Shown here: positions 1 to 6,346 of the stretch, one piece after another
Position numbering within the stretch: position 1 is the stretch's first letter
Layout of the letters: each line of letters opens with the position of its first letter
Assembly: GCA_028872685.1 (NCBI GenBank)
Contig: JAPKEI010000030.1
Coordinates: 1 to 13,579, forward strand
Length of the DNA stretch: 13,579 nt
DNA from: Verrucomicrobiota bacterium
Lineage (GTDB): Bacteria > Verrucomicrobiota > Verrucomicrobiia > Limisphaerales > UBA1100
Direction: 5' to 3'
Made by a program: the position numbers and the translations under genes
The notes under the pieces: generated by a model
Database searches by the model: none
Told to the model about the DNA's origin: nothing
The model's input: the letters and a program-made list of their open reading frames with translations, nothing else

Positions 1-356
1 ACGAGGTTGGCGAGCATCGCAGCGATCAGCCAGCCCCAGCCGAGCACGGGATTGATGTGTTGGTTGATAGCTTGGAAGGGGCTCTTGCCGGTGGATAAGG
101 TGACATAACCAATTACCGAAAGCATTAGCACCCCGAAGATCATCATGAGCGGCTGCAGCCAAAGCAACTGCGTGCCGCCGATGACGCCAAGGTACAGGCT
201 GCCCGCTAGCGATCCGCCGCCCAACGTAATGGCGCCCTGTAGCCAGCCGGGGCCGGAGAGCTTGGTGTAGGTTTTTATTTTCTTGGAGGTGGAAGCGTTT
301 TCAACACTCGTTAGCAATTCCTTCTCCTGGGCAAGTGAATCGTTTTCTTCGCTCAT
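1..356 (-). CDS. Nramp-like divalent metal transporter family protein, N-terminal part (truncated by window edge)
   Basis: The first 118 codons of a membrane protein that continues past position 1. The start is ATG at 356-354; residues 1-32 are a hydrophilic cytoplasmic tail (MSEENDSLAQ...). Then comes GPGWLQGAITLGGGSLAGS (about 35-53), the opening of transmembrane helix 1 in Nramp-type transporters, followed by hydrophobic helices around residues 62-88 and 102-118. Nramp proteins carry proton-coupled Mn2+/Fe2+-type cations across the inner membrane. The canonical helix-1 metal motif DPGN is not present: the equivalent stretch reads GGGS (46-49), so the substrate may differ. It is the last gene of the minus-strand series, 68 bases after the PQQ-like gene. 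No Shine-Dalgarno is visible. The family call is by eye from helix 1; the second metal motif in helix 6 lies outside the window. Confidence 0.7.
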   Translation of the reverse strand, partial: MSEENDSLAQEKELLTSVENASTSKKIKTYTKLSGPGWLQGAITLGGGSLAGSLYLGVIGGTQLLWLQPLMMIFGVLMLSVIGYVTLSTGKSPFQAINQHINPVLGWGWLIAAMLANL

Positions 357-424
357 AAGCTGGGAAGATAGAACGGTTTTTTTAAGCGGATTGGAAGCTT
401 GAATTGAACTGCTCTGACAGTACG

Positions 425-1975
425 TTAACGCGTCTTCGCAAAATCGAAGCACATCAAATGCGTCTCGCTGCGGAGATACACGCGCCGGTCGGCCATCGCG
501 GGGGCGGCCCAGCAGGGGGGGCGGAGTTGGGGTACTTGGTAAGCGGCAAGCTCAGTTGGCTTTTTTGCGTTGAGGGCGAAGATGCCGAGCTTACCGGTTT
601 CACCGAGTACGATGAGTTTGCCGTCGGCTTGGATCAAGGAGCCGCGACCGTACTTGTTCGTCGGCGGGCCGTATTTGTTCCATGCCTCATCCTGATCCCA
701 GAGGATTTTGCCGGTGGCAAACGTGACGCAACGAAAACGGCCATCCGGCTCGTTGCGGCCGCTGAAGGCGTAAAGGTTGCCTTCGTGCACAATGGGCGTC
801 ATCCAATGCAAGCCGATCACTTCTTCGTGGCGGCGGTCTTTTGTGCGGCGTTTGAGAGTGCTCCAAACTTCACTATAGCCGCTGAGGTCGGGCTTGATTT
901 TGAGTACGAAAGCGCCTTCGCCGTAATAGGCCGAAGAACAAAAAACCTGATCGCCGATGACGACGGGGTTGGAGGCGTTCACCGATTCGTTGGAGCGCGC
1001 GCGGAACCATCGTTTGAAATGGACCTTGCCGGTTTTGGGATCGAGCGCCACGAGGCCCTGTCGCATCAGGCAAAAAGCCACGCGCTTGCCATGCACGGTG
1101 GCGATGATGGGCGAAGCGTAGCTGGCAAGTTTTTCCGCACCGAGCCAATCCATCAAAGGCTCGCCGGGCCAGCCAAGCTTCGGAGTTTTGTGCCAAATGG
1201 TTTTCCCTACGCTTTGCCAGACGGTTTTGCCAGTTTGGGCGTTGAAAGCGACCATCCCGCTTTCGGGTTGGCCGCCGACCATCGTGAGTAGGAGATTTCC
1301 CTCGAGCACAGGGGTACTGCCGACACCGAAGAAATTGGTGTTCACTTTGAAATCCTTGTGCGTGTCGCGCCGCCAGATTTGTTTGCCCGTTTTGAGGTCG
1401 AGGCACAGCAACACGCCTTCCGCACCGAAGGTGTAGCAACGATCCTTAGTGAGCAACGGTGCGCAGCGCGGGCCGTTGTTGTAGCCGTAGGGGTCCTCGT
1501 ACGTGGTAGGGTAAGCGTGCCGCCAAATGAGTTTACCGGTTTTCGCATCGAGACAATCGATGGCCTCTACGTCGAGATGCCTGGCGATGGCCTTTGGCCA
1601 TTCAATGAACCCGCGTCGCCGTGTGGTTTGGATTGCCGCTTTGAGGCTGGCGTCGGTGAGGCGCTCTTTGGCTTTTAGCGCGGCGAGTTCACCGTTGATG
1701 TGTTTGATAACCAATGCGGGAGTGTCAGTTTCTTCCACTTTATATAATTTACTGACACGGTGGAACACCACCAGTTTACCATCGCGAATGGACGGTGCAG
1801 AATAGCCTGTGCCAATGCGGCGGGAAAAAATTTGTGGCGGGCCGCCTTTTGGAAACGCATCAAGGATGCCTTTTTCATTGGAAACATTATTGCCGGCGGG
1901 GCCGAGGAATCGCGGCCAGTCATCCGCGGGTGCGGCGGCGCACAACAGTAATAGTACCGCAAAGGCGTTTTTCAA
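425..1975 (-). CDS. Exported PQQ-like beta-propeller repeat protein (516 aa)
   Basis: A secreted propeller of the PQQ-like/BamB-like superfamily, probably periplasmic. I chose a TTG start at 1975-1973, which overlaps the stop of the upstream lipoprotein gene as TTGA. It gives a compact signal peptide (MLKNAFAVLLLLCAAAPA, then DDWPRFLGP) and has AAAGG a few bases upstream. An ATG at 2011 would add 12 residues (MPYPHQNQRRRI) and a 40-base overlap; longer starts run deep into the lipoprotein gene. Blade signatures of the form TGK..W or similar recur near residues 146, 196, 249, 315 and 421. A charged, helical-looking insert at about 74-138 is absent from the paralogue at 3110-4330. Both share FHR, (Y/F)G(Y/F)(N/D)NGPR and SYASPI(I/L)AT. 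Family members in PVC bacteria usually have no assigned substrate, and PQQ binding is not shown. The CDS is certain; the exact start is not. Confidence 0.88.
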   Translation of the reverse strand: MKNAFAVLLLLCAAAPADDWPRFLGPAGNNVSNEKGILDAFPKGGPPQIFSRRIGTGYSAPSIRDGKLVVFHRVSKLYKVEETDTPALVIKHINGELAALKAKERLTDASLKAAIQTTRRRGFIEWPKAIARHLDVEAIDCLDAKTGKLIWRHAYPTTYEDPYGYNNGPRCAPLLTKDRCYTFGAEGVLLCLDLKTGKQIWRRDTHKDFKVNTNFFGVGSTPVLEGNLLLTMVGGQPESGMVAFNAQTGKTVWQSVGKTIWHKTPKLGWPGEPLMDWLGAEKLASYASPIIATVHGKRVAFCLMRQGLVALDPKTGKVHFKRWFRARSNESVNASNPVVIGDQVFCSSAYYGEGAFVLKIKPDLSGYSEVWSTLKRRTKDRRHEEVIGLHWMTPIVHEGNLYAFSGRNEPDGRFRCVTFATGKILWDQDEAWNKYGPPTNKYGRGSLIQADGKLIVLGETGKLGIFALNAKKPTELAAYQVPQLRPPCWAAPAMADRRVYLRSETHLMCFDFAKTR

Positions 1976-3063
1976 AATCCGACGCCTTTGGTTTTGGTGC
2001 GGATACGGCATAGATAGCTGTCGGCGGTGAGATAGAGAGTGTGGCCGTCGTTGCCCCAGGCGACATTGGCAATGCGCGTGCCGGTGGCGAGGGTGCCGAG
2101 GTGCTGGCCGGTGGGGGAAATAATCAAGACGCCTCCAGGCCCAGTGGCAAAGAGGTTGCCGCGCTGGTCGAGTTTGAGGCCATCGCAACCGCCGCGCGCT
2201 CCAGCGGCGCGCAGTCCGGCGGGATCAAAAAATATCCGACGATTAGCCACGGTGCCATCGCCCTGAACATCGAAGGCGTGGATGCGGGTTTGAGGGCCGC
2301 TTTCAGCGACGTACAAAATGGATTCATCGGGGGAGAAGGCGATGCCATTGGGGAATTTGATTTTGTCTGTGAGCAGGGTCACTTTGCCGGATTTGCTAAG
2401 CCGGAAGACCCCTTGAAAAGCCAGTTCCTTGGCGGGGTCTTTTAGGTTTTTCGGAAGGCCATAGGGCGGGTCAGTGAAATACAAATCTCCACTTTTGTTG
2501 AAGCAACCGTCGTTCGGACTGTTGAAGCGCTTGCCTTCGAATCTGTCGGCCAGCGTTTCGTATTCGGGCCGTGGATTGTCTAGCGAATTGCCGTGGCGCG
2601 CAATGCGGCGGTCGCCATGTTGGCACAGCACCAACCGGCCCAACTCATCGAGCAGCAGCCCATTAGAGCCTGGCTCGCCGATGCGCGGCACGAGGCCGGT
2701 GTAGCCGCTGGGATGCAGAAATTCCTCAAGGCCACCTTGCTCACTCCACTTGTAAATTTTATTGGGCGGGATGTCTGAAAACAACAGAAACTCGTGCCCT
2801 TGCTTGGTGCGCACCCATACGGGCCCCTCGGACCAGTCAAAGCCATCGGCGAGTTGCTCGATTTTTGCATCGCGTGCGATGAGTCGATCCAGTGTGGGAT
2901 CCAGCCGTTTGATTGTACCGATGCTCGGGTGGAGGGTTTCGGGCAAAATCGCGCTGGATTGGGTGGGAGTGTCGGGGTTTTTCTCCGGCGAGTTGCAGGC
3001 GGCAAAAGTGAACAGGCCAATGGAGAGGGTACTTCGAAGGGCGGTTTTGAAAATGTATTTCAT
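1972..3063 (-). CDS. SMP-30/gluconolactonase/LRE-family lipoprotein (363 aa)
   Basis: A six-bladed propeller of the SMP-30/gluconolactonase family, whose members are metal-dependent lactonases opening sugar lactones such as gluconolactone. Residues 1-23 form a lipoprotein-type signal (MKYIFKTALR..., FTFAAC, lipid Cys at 23), followed by a low-complexity linker, so the enzyme is probably membrane-anchored outside the cytoplasm. Family motifs in order: FDWSEGPVW (Glu79), FSDIPPNKIYKW, FNSPNDG (Asn184), FPNGIAFSPDESILYVAES (Asn239) and GGCDGLKLD (Asp294). Glu79, Asn239 and Asp294 match the usual metal ligands, so the site looks intact. The ATG at 3063 has no Shine-Dalgarno but a palindromic leader. 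The 3' end overlaps the next gene by four bases (TTGA) if that gene starts at TTG. It sits between two PQQ-like propeller genes. The substrate is not predictable. Confidence 0.9.
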   Translation of the reverse strand: MKYIFKTALRSTLSIGLFTFAACNSPEKNPDTPTQSSAILPETLHPSIGTIKRLDPTLDRLIARDAKIEQLADGFDWSEGPVWVRTKQGHEFLLFSDIPPNKIYKWSEQGGLEEFLHPSGYTGLVPRIGEPGSNGLLLDELGRLVLCQHGDRRIARHGNSLDNPRPEYETLADRFEGKRFNSPNDGCFNKSGDLYFTDPPYGLPKNLKDPAKELAFQGVFRLSKSGKVTLLTDKIKFPNGIAFSPDESILYVAESGPQTRIHAFDVQGDGTVANRRIFFDPAGLRAAGARGGCDGLKLDQRGNLFATGPGGVLIISPTGQHLGTLATGTRIANVAWGNDGHTLYLTADSYLCRIRTKTKGVGF

Positions 3064-3082
3064 GAATGGAGTAACGGTACCG
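3064..3082 (-). promoter_or_regulatory. Palindromic leader of the SMP-30 lipoprotein gene, matching the leader at 4331-4349
   Basis: Reading toward the ATG on the minus strand: an 8-base perfect palindrome CGGTACCG (3082-3075), two bases TT, then ACTCCA (3072-3067), then TTC and the ATG. The same layout with the same spacing precedes the PQQ-like gene at 4330. No Shine-Dalgarno occurs here. The role is unknown: an operator, an RNA element or an initiation signal are possible. The element is seen directly; its function is inferred only from the repetition. Confidence 0.4.
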
Positions 3083-3109
3083 AGATGATGGACGCGCGCA
3101 AGCTCTGTT

Positions 3110-4330
3110 CTATTCGCCTATTTGGAAACATGCGAGCTGCCGACCGTTGCGGACATAGAGTTTACCGTTGGCGAGGGCGGGATAGGCGCGGACGGTGGCG
3201 CCCATCAGCTGGACGCGGTCGGTGACGCGGAAAAATTTCGGTGTGGCCGCGCTGCGCAGGAGTTCGCCGCGCTCGGTGAAAACGAGGAGTTCCGTGCCAG
3301 CGAGCATCACCGAGCCGGCGCGCAAACCGGGGAAGCCCCACTGGACTTTTCCGGTTTTCATTTCCACGCAGCGCAGTTCACAGCCGCGCTCTTGGCGTCC
3401 ATGGAAGCCGTACAGAAATCCTTCGTGATGGACGACACTGGAGTAATGGCACGAAAGACTGGCGTCGCTGCTCCAAAGTGTCTTGAGTTTTTTGCCATCT
3501 GCAATATCGACGGTGAGCACGGTTGCGCCTTTGCTGTAGCTAGTGGAAATGAAAATGAGGTTGCCCGCCGCAACAGGGGTGCAGGCGTTGACGCTGGCGC
3601 GGATGGCGGGTTGCCACGGGTGAGTGAAATTCACCGCGCCATTGGCTGGATTGATGGAGGCTAAGCCGGCGCGCGTGAAGAAAAGCGCCTGCGGTTTTTG
3701 GTTGATCGTGGCGAGGATAGGGGAGGCGTAACTGGCCTCGGTTTGAGTGGATTTCCAGCGGAGCTTCCCGCTGGCGGCATCGAGCGCGATGATGCCGGCT
3801 TGGGGGCCGCCGATGTTGATGAGAATGTTTCTGCCACTGACGAGCGGCGCGCAGGCGAAGCCGAAGAAGCCTTTGCCAGCACCGAATGTTTTGCGGCAAT
3901 CGATCGTCCAGTTGAGGAGTCCAGTGCGGGCGTCGGTGCTTTTGGCAATGCCATTTGCGCCGAGGGTGTACACGTTGCCGTTGTGCACGGTTGGCACGGC
4001 GCGCGGGCCGTTGTCGAAGCCGAATTGATCCACGTAAGCGGCATCTGTAATGCTTTTCCAAATCACCGTTCCGTTGCCGGCGTCCACGCACTCGAGGATT
4101 TCTTTTTCTTTTTGGCGATGGAATAGGTAGAGCTTTCCGTTGGCCACGGCGGGCCCGGCGAAGCCCGCGCCGATGTTGTTTTTCCAAATCAATTTTGGGC
4201 CATCGGCGGGCCATTTCGGGAGTGCTTTGCCTTGGTAAGAGCCATCGCGCCGCGGGCCAAGAAATTGCGGCCAATCTTCGGCGCAGAGAATTCCCGTGAA
4301 CAGGAATGAAAGGAGGAAGGCGTGTTGCAT
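3110..4330 (-). CDS. Exported PQQ-like beta-propeller repeat protein (406 aa)
   Basis: A secreted propeller, paralogous to the gene at 425-1975. The open frame extends upstream to 4417, but those residues overlap the zinc-ribbon gene and do not look like an N-terminus. The ATG at 4330 gives a clean signal peptide (MQHAFLLSFLFTGILCA, then EDWPQFLGPRRDG). Blade motifs of the form (T/S/N)G...W or similar occur near residues 86-91, 136-141, 187-192, 230 and 326-331. DNGPR (106-110), GFFGF (154-158) and SYASPILAT (200-208) match the paralogue. It lacks the paralogue's helical insert and is about 110 residues shorter. It lies 26 bases after the zinc-ribbon gene and 46 bases before the lipoprotein gene, so co-transcription is likely. 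The homologues are broadly BamB-like or quinoprotein-like by fold; no catalytic or PQQ-binding site can be argued from the sequence. Confidence 0.9.
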   Translation of the reverse strand: MQHAFLLSFLFTGILCAEDWPQFLGPRRDGSYQGKALPKWPADGPKLIWKNNIGAGFAGPAVANGKLYLFHRQKEKEILECVDAGNGTVIWKSITDAAYVDQFGFDNGPRAVPTVHNGNVYTLGANGIAKSTDARTGLLNWTIDCRKTFGAGKGFFGFACAPLVSGRNILINIGGPQAGIIALDAASGKLRWKSTQTEASYASPILATINQKPQALFFTRAGLASINPANGAVNFTHPWQPAIRASVNACTPVAAGNLIFISTSYSKGATVLTVDIADGKKLKTLWSSDASLSCHYSSVVHHEGFLYGFHGRQERGCELRCVEMKTGKVQWGFPGLRAGSVMLAGTELLVFTERGELLRSAATPKFFRVTDRVQLMGATVRAYPALANGKLYVRNGRQLACFQIGE

Positions 4331-4349
4331 CGGTGGAGTTTCGAGCTCG
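4331..4349 (-). promoter_or_regulatory. Palindromic leader of the PQQ-like gene, matching the leader at 3064-3082
   Basis: Toward the ATG on the minus strand: an 8-base perfect palindrome CGAGCTCG (4349-4342), AA, then ACTCCA (4339-4334), then CCG and the ATG. Palindrome and hexamer lie at exactly the same offsets from the start codon as in the lipoprotein gene, although the palindromes differ in their inner four bases. No Shine-Dalgarno is present. Function is unknown. Confidence 0.4.
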
Positions 4350-4356
4350 GCTGGGT

Positions 4357-4632
4357 TTAAGTCCACATCAAAACCATCGCGGCGATCAGCCCCAAACCTA
4401 CGAGCCACCAAAACCAATGGAGGCCTTGGGGGATGACTTCGGGTTCGTTCTCTCCAAATTCGCGTGCGACGAATTCGTCGTAATCGAACTCTTCATCAGG
4501 ATCTTCGCATTCGGGATCGGCCCAGCCGGTGGTTTCGTCCGCGCCACATTCGGGGCAGGCGGCGGCGCGCGGTGGAATGGCAACACCGCAGTTTTCGCAG
4601 TAGTCAGGTGTCTGAGAATGCGTGGCGGGCAT
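4357..4632 (-). CDS. Small membrane-anchored zinc-ribbon protein (91 aa)
   Basis: A short protein with three parts. Residues 12-29 form a zinc ribbon with two CxxCG knuckles (CENCG with Cys12/15, CPECG with Cys26/29). Residues 40-66 are a very acidic linker rich in Asp and Glu (ECEDPDEEFDYDEF...). Residues 71-90 form one C-terminal transmembrane helix (LHWFWWLVGLGLIAAMVLMW). The ribbon therefore probably faces the cytoplasm as a tail-anchored domain. DETTGWAD right after the ribbon resembles small zinc-ribbon proteins I associate with verrucomicrobia and planctomycetes; their function is not established. The ATG overlaps the upstream acetyltransferase stop by one base (TAATG), so translation is probably coupled. 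It may act as a scaffold or sensor, but that is a guess. Confidence 0.85.
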   Translation of the reverse strand: MPATHSQTPDYCENCGVAIPPRAAACPECGADETTGWADPECEDPDEEFDYDEFVAREFGENEPEVIPQGLHWFWWLVGLGLIAAMVLMWT

Positions 4633-5213
4633 TAGCCCATGCCGGCGTATTCTTCGTCGGTCTTGAGATCCATGCCCATTAGCACGTAGTCGTGGTTGAT
4701 GGCTTGCATGTCCTGCACGTATTCCTCGAGCTTGACGAGGTGGGTGAAGCCGAGGAGGGCAAACATTTTCTGGGCGCCCTCTTGTTTGTCGATAAACTCG
4801 GCCTCAACTTTTTGCAGGCCTGCCATGCGGCCGATGTCGACGAGTTCCTGGACGAGTTTGCCAGCGATGCCTTTTTGGCGGTACTTGGGCAGCACACTGT
4901 AGCTGATACGGCCGATGTGGCGTTTCCAGCCGCCTTTGTTTTGGTGCAGCGTAGCGACAGCGATGACTTTGCCTTCGTCGAGTGCGAGCAACGGGAGGTT
5001 TACATTAAGATCGATATTATCGCACCAGCCTTGGGTCACATCGGGATCGGTGACGCGGTGTTTGAAAAACATCAGCTCCGGCGCGGGCAAACTTTTGAAG
5101 AAGCCGAGCAGGGTTTTGGAGTCGGTGGATTCAATGGGGCGGATTTGGAGTTTCACTCCGTCATCGCTGGTGAAGATTGGGGCGACTTCTTTCAGTGCCA
5201 ATTCAAAAGACAT
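4632..5213 (-). CDS. GNAT-family N-acetyltransferase (193 aa)
   Basis: A cytoplasmic acyl-CoA-dependent N-acetyltransferase of the GNAT superfamily. KLQIRPIESTDSKTLLGFF (21-39) is the usual N-terminal strand and helix of the fold. LLALDEGKVIAVATLH (75-90) gives the central strands. ISYSVLPKYRQKGIAGKLVQELV (103-125) is motif A, with the acetyl-CoA pyrophosphate loop R112-x-x-G115-x-A117. The segment about 131-160 (AGLQKVEAEFIDKQEGAQKMFALLGF) fits motif B and the typical 'F..LGF' ending. The substrate cannot be read from the sequence. The start is ATG at 5213, with no Shine-Dalgarno; the stop is fused to the next start as TAATG. It lies 43 bases after the unknown membrane protein gene. Confidence 0.9.
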   Translation of the reverse strand: MSFELALKEVAPIFTSDDGVKLQIRPIESTDSKTLLGFFKSLPAPELMFFKHRVTDPDVTQGWCDNIDLNVNLPLLALDEGKVIAVATLHQNKGGWKRHIGRISYSVLPKYRQKGIAGKLVQELVDIGRMAGLQKVEAEFIDKQEGAQKMFALLGFTHLVKLEEYVQDMQAINHDYVLMGMDLKTDEEYAGMG

Positions 5214-5256
5214 AATTCAATAACAGGTTGGTTGGCGCGGCGGGCCGCGTGTTGGG

Positions 5257-6099
5257 TTATTCGGATTCCGAGGTTTCCGGGAATAGTTCCCCGGTAATCC
5301 CGGCGGTGGCGGTGAACACTTCCGGCTTTACGGCGGCTGGATTGAGGCTCCAGCGCGCGGCGAGGCGTCCGATATTCTCCGTGTTCACATTTAGCCGACT
5401 CATCGACTGGTAGTCCAGTTCCTCGACAACGCGGCCGTAGGGATGGCATTCCATTCCCAAAAGTTTTTCCTCAGCAGTGAAGGTGCCTTGGTTCCAAAGT
5501 GTTTCGCCAAACCACGCATAGGCGCGCTCGATGCGGCCGGTGTGGGCGCGCACCCAACAGTGATGGCTCAACGCGCGGTTGAGGCTGAAGTACTGCACGT
5601 GCCCGAGGTGTTTGCTGATGTGGTTGAGGAAATGGAAACAAAAATCCACATCCTCTTCCGGCGCGGGCAACGCAGGACCGACCACCAGAATCCAGCCGTT
5701 CACCGGTGGTGAAATAAAGAGATGCTCCACGCCGGCAATTTGAAACCCATCCTGCCACGTACAACGCTGTGGGTTGCTGAGGCCGAGGGTTTCCTGCACA
5801 GAAGCGATGTTGCCCGTGCGGATGGCCATCCATCGTTCAGGGAGATTAAGACTGGAGGGCATCATTTGCTCGAAGGGCGGACGCTCAAGTGCGCGGTCTT
5901 TTTGCATCTGTTTCATTTGCCGACGCGCCATAAAATAAAACATCCCCGCTACCAAAAGGATGCCGAGAAACAAACCCAACATGATGAGTGCCACCCAATC
6001 TAAAGGGCTGTCGCTGGCGGGAGACGACAATGCGCCTAGCGCGCCCAGCGGGGCGTAAGGGAGTGGTTGCACGCGGGGATGATACAGAATCGGCGGCAA
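5257..6099 (-). CDS. Uncharacterised single-pass membrane protein (up to 280 aa)
   Basis: I do not recognise a named family. One transmembrane helix (about residues 35-58, WVALIMLGLFLGILLVAGMF) is followed by a basic stop-transfer stretch (RRQMKQMQK), so the large C-terminal domain (about 70-280) should be cytoplasmic. That domain is ordered-looking and rich in Trp, His and Cys: RWMAIRTGNIASVQETLGL (89-107), FISPPVNGWILVVGPALP (128-145), then a conserved-looking core NRALSHHCWVRAHTGRIERAYAWFGETLWNQG (174-205). The start is uncertain. TTG at 6099 gives 280 residues with a proline/alanine-rich, weakly convincing N-terminus; GTG at 6072 and TTG at 6030 are alternatives, and none has a Shine-Dalgarno. 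It heads the minus-strand series and is divergent from the giant haem protein. A soluble sensory or binding domain is possible; nothing in it suggests catalysis. Confidence 0.8.
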   Translation of the reverse strand: MPPILYHPRVQPLPYAPLGALGALSSPASDSPLDWVALIMLGLFLGILLVAGMFYFMARRQMKQMQKDRALERPPFEQMMPSSLNLPERWMAIRTGNIASVQETLGLSNPQRCTWQDGFQIAGVEHLFISPPVNGWILVVGPALPAPEEDVDFCFHFLNHISKHLGHVQYFSLNRALSHHCWVRAHTGRIERAYAWFGETLWNQGTFTAEEKLLGMECHPYGRVVEELDYQSMSRLNVNTENIGRLAARWSLNPAAVKPEVFTATAGITGELFPETSESE

Positions 6100-6163
6100 A
6101 GTTCAATCCCAAATAGCTTGCGAGGATTGCCCGAAAACGCTTTGATTCCCCCAACAAATCACG

Positions 6164-6345
6164 ATGAAAAAGGCAATATACAGCGTTTTACTCATCGGCC
6201 ATTTCAAAAAGCAACCGAGCAAGCGCGTCACCAAGCCCTCAGCAACAACCCCGAAATGTTCCCAGGCAAAACCCATCCCAACGCCGCCGGGACAAAGCTA
6301 ATGGCCCAGACGATTCGGGCGGCATTGACCAAAAAACAAAAATAA
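6164..6345 (+). pseudogene. Remnant of an exported SGNH/GDSL-type esterase (start and C-terminus only, frames broken)
   Basis: An ATG at 6164 begins MKKAIYSVLLIG, a typical start of a secreted protein, but that frame then degenerates and stops at 6299-6301 after 45 codons. In another frame, ending at TAA 6343-6345, lies NNPEMFPGKTHPNAAGTKLMAQTIRAAL (codons about 6241-6330), which closely resembles the last catalytic block and C-terminal helix of SGNH/GDSL or sialate-esterase-like hydrolases, normally FPDGVHPNAAG. The Asp before the His is replaced here. The middle of the gene is missing, so an internal deletion with a frame change is the simplest reading. The remnant's stop is one base before the ATG of the giant gene. 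The rest of the 6100-6346 gap shows no strong promoter or terminator; a weak TTGCGA...TTTGAT pair at 6118-6146 is not convincing. Confidence 0.5.
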
Positions 6346-6346
6346 T

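Noticed and set aside
500..532. G-rich stretch near the 3' end of the long PQQ-like gene as a G-quadruplex
   Set aside because: The fourth G-tract is 10 bases away, outside the usual loop limit, and the run is on the template-complementary strand of Pro/Gly codons.
404..1291. Plus-strand open frame of 295 codons
   Set aside because: It is the antisense shadow of the PQQ-like gene at 425-1975, with no domain, start context or signal of its own.
5236..5249. CGCGG/CCGCG stem between the unknown membrane gene and GNAT as a terminator
   Set aside because: The stem has only about five pairs and is not followed by a U-tract on either strand.
6067..6345. Plus-strand frame of 92 codons as an intact gene
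   Set aside because: It would start at a TTG inside the divergent gene. Only its last third resembles a protein family, so a pseudogene remnant fits better.
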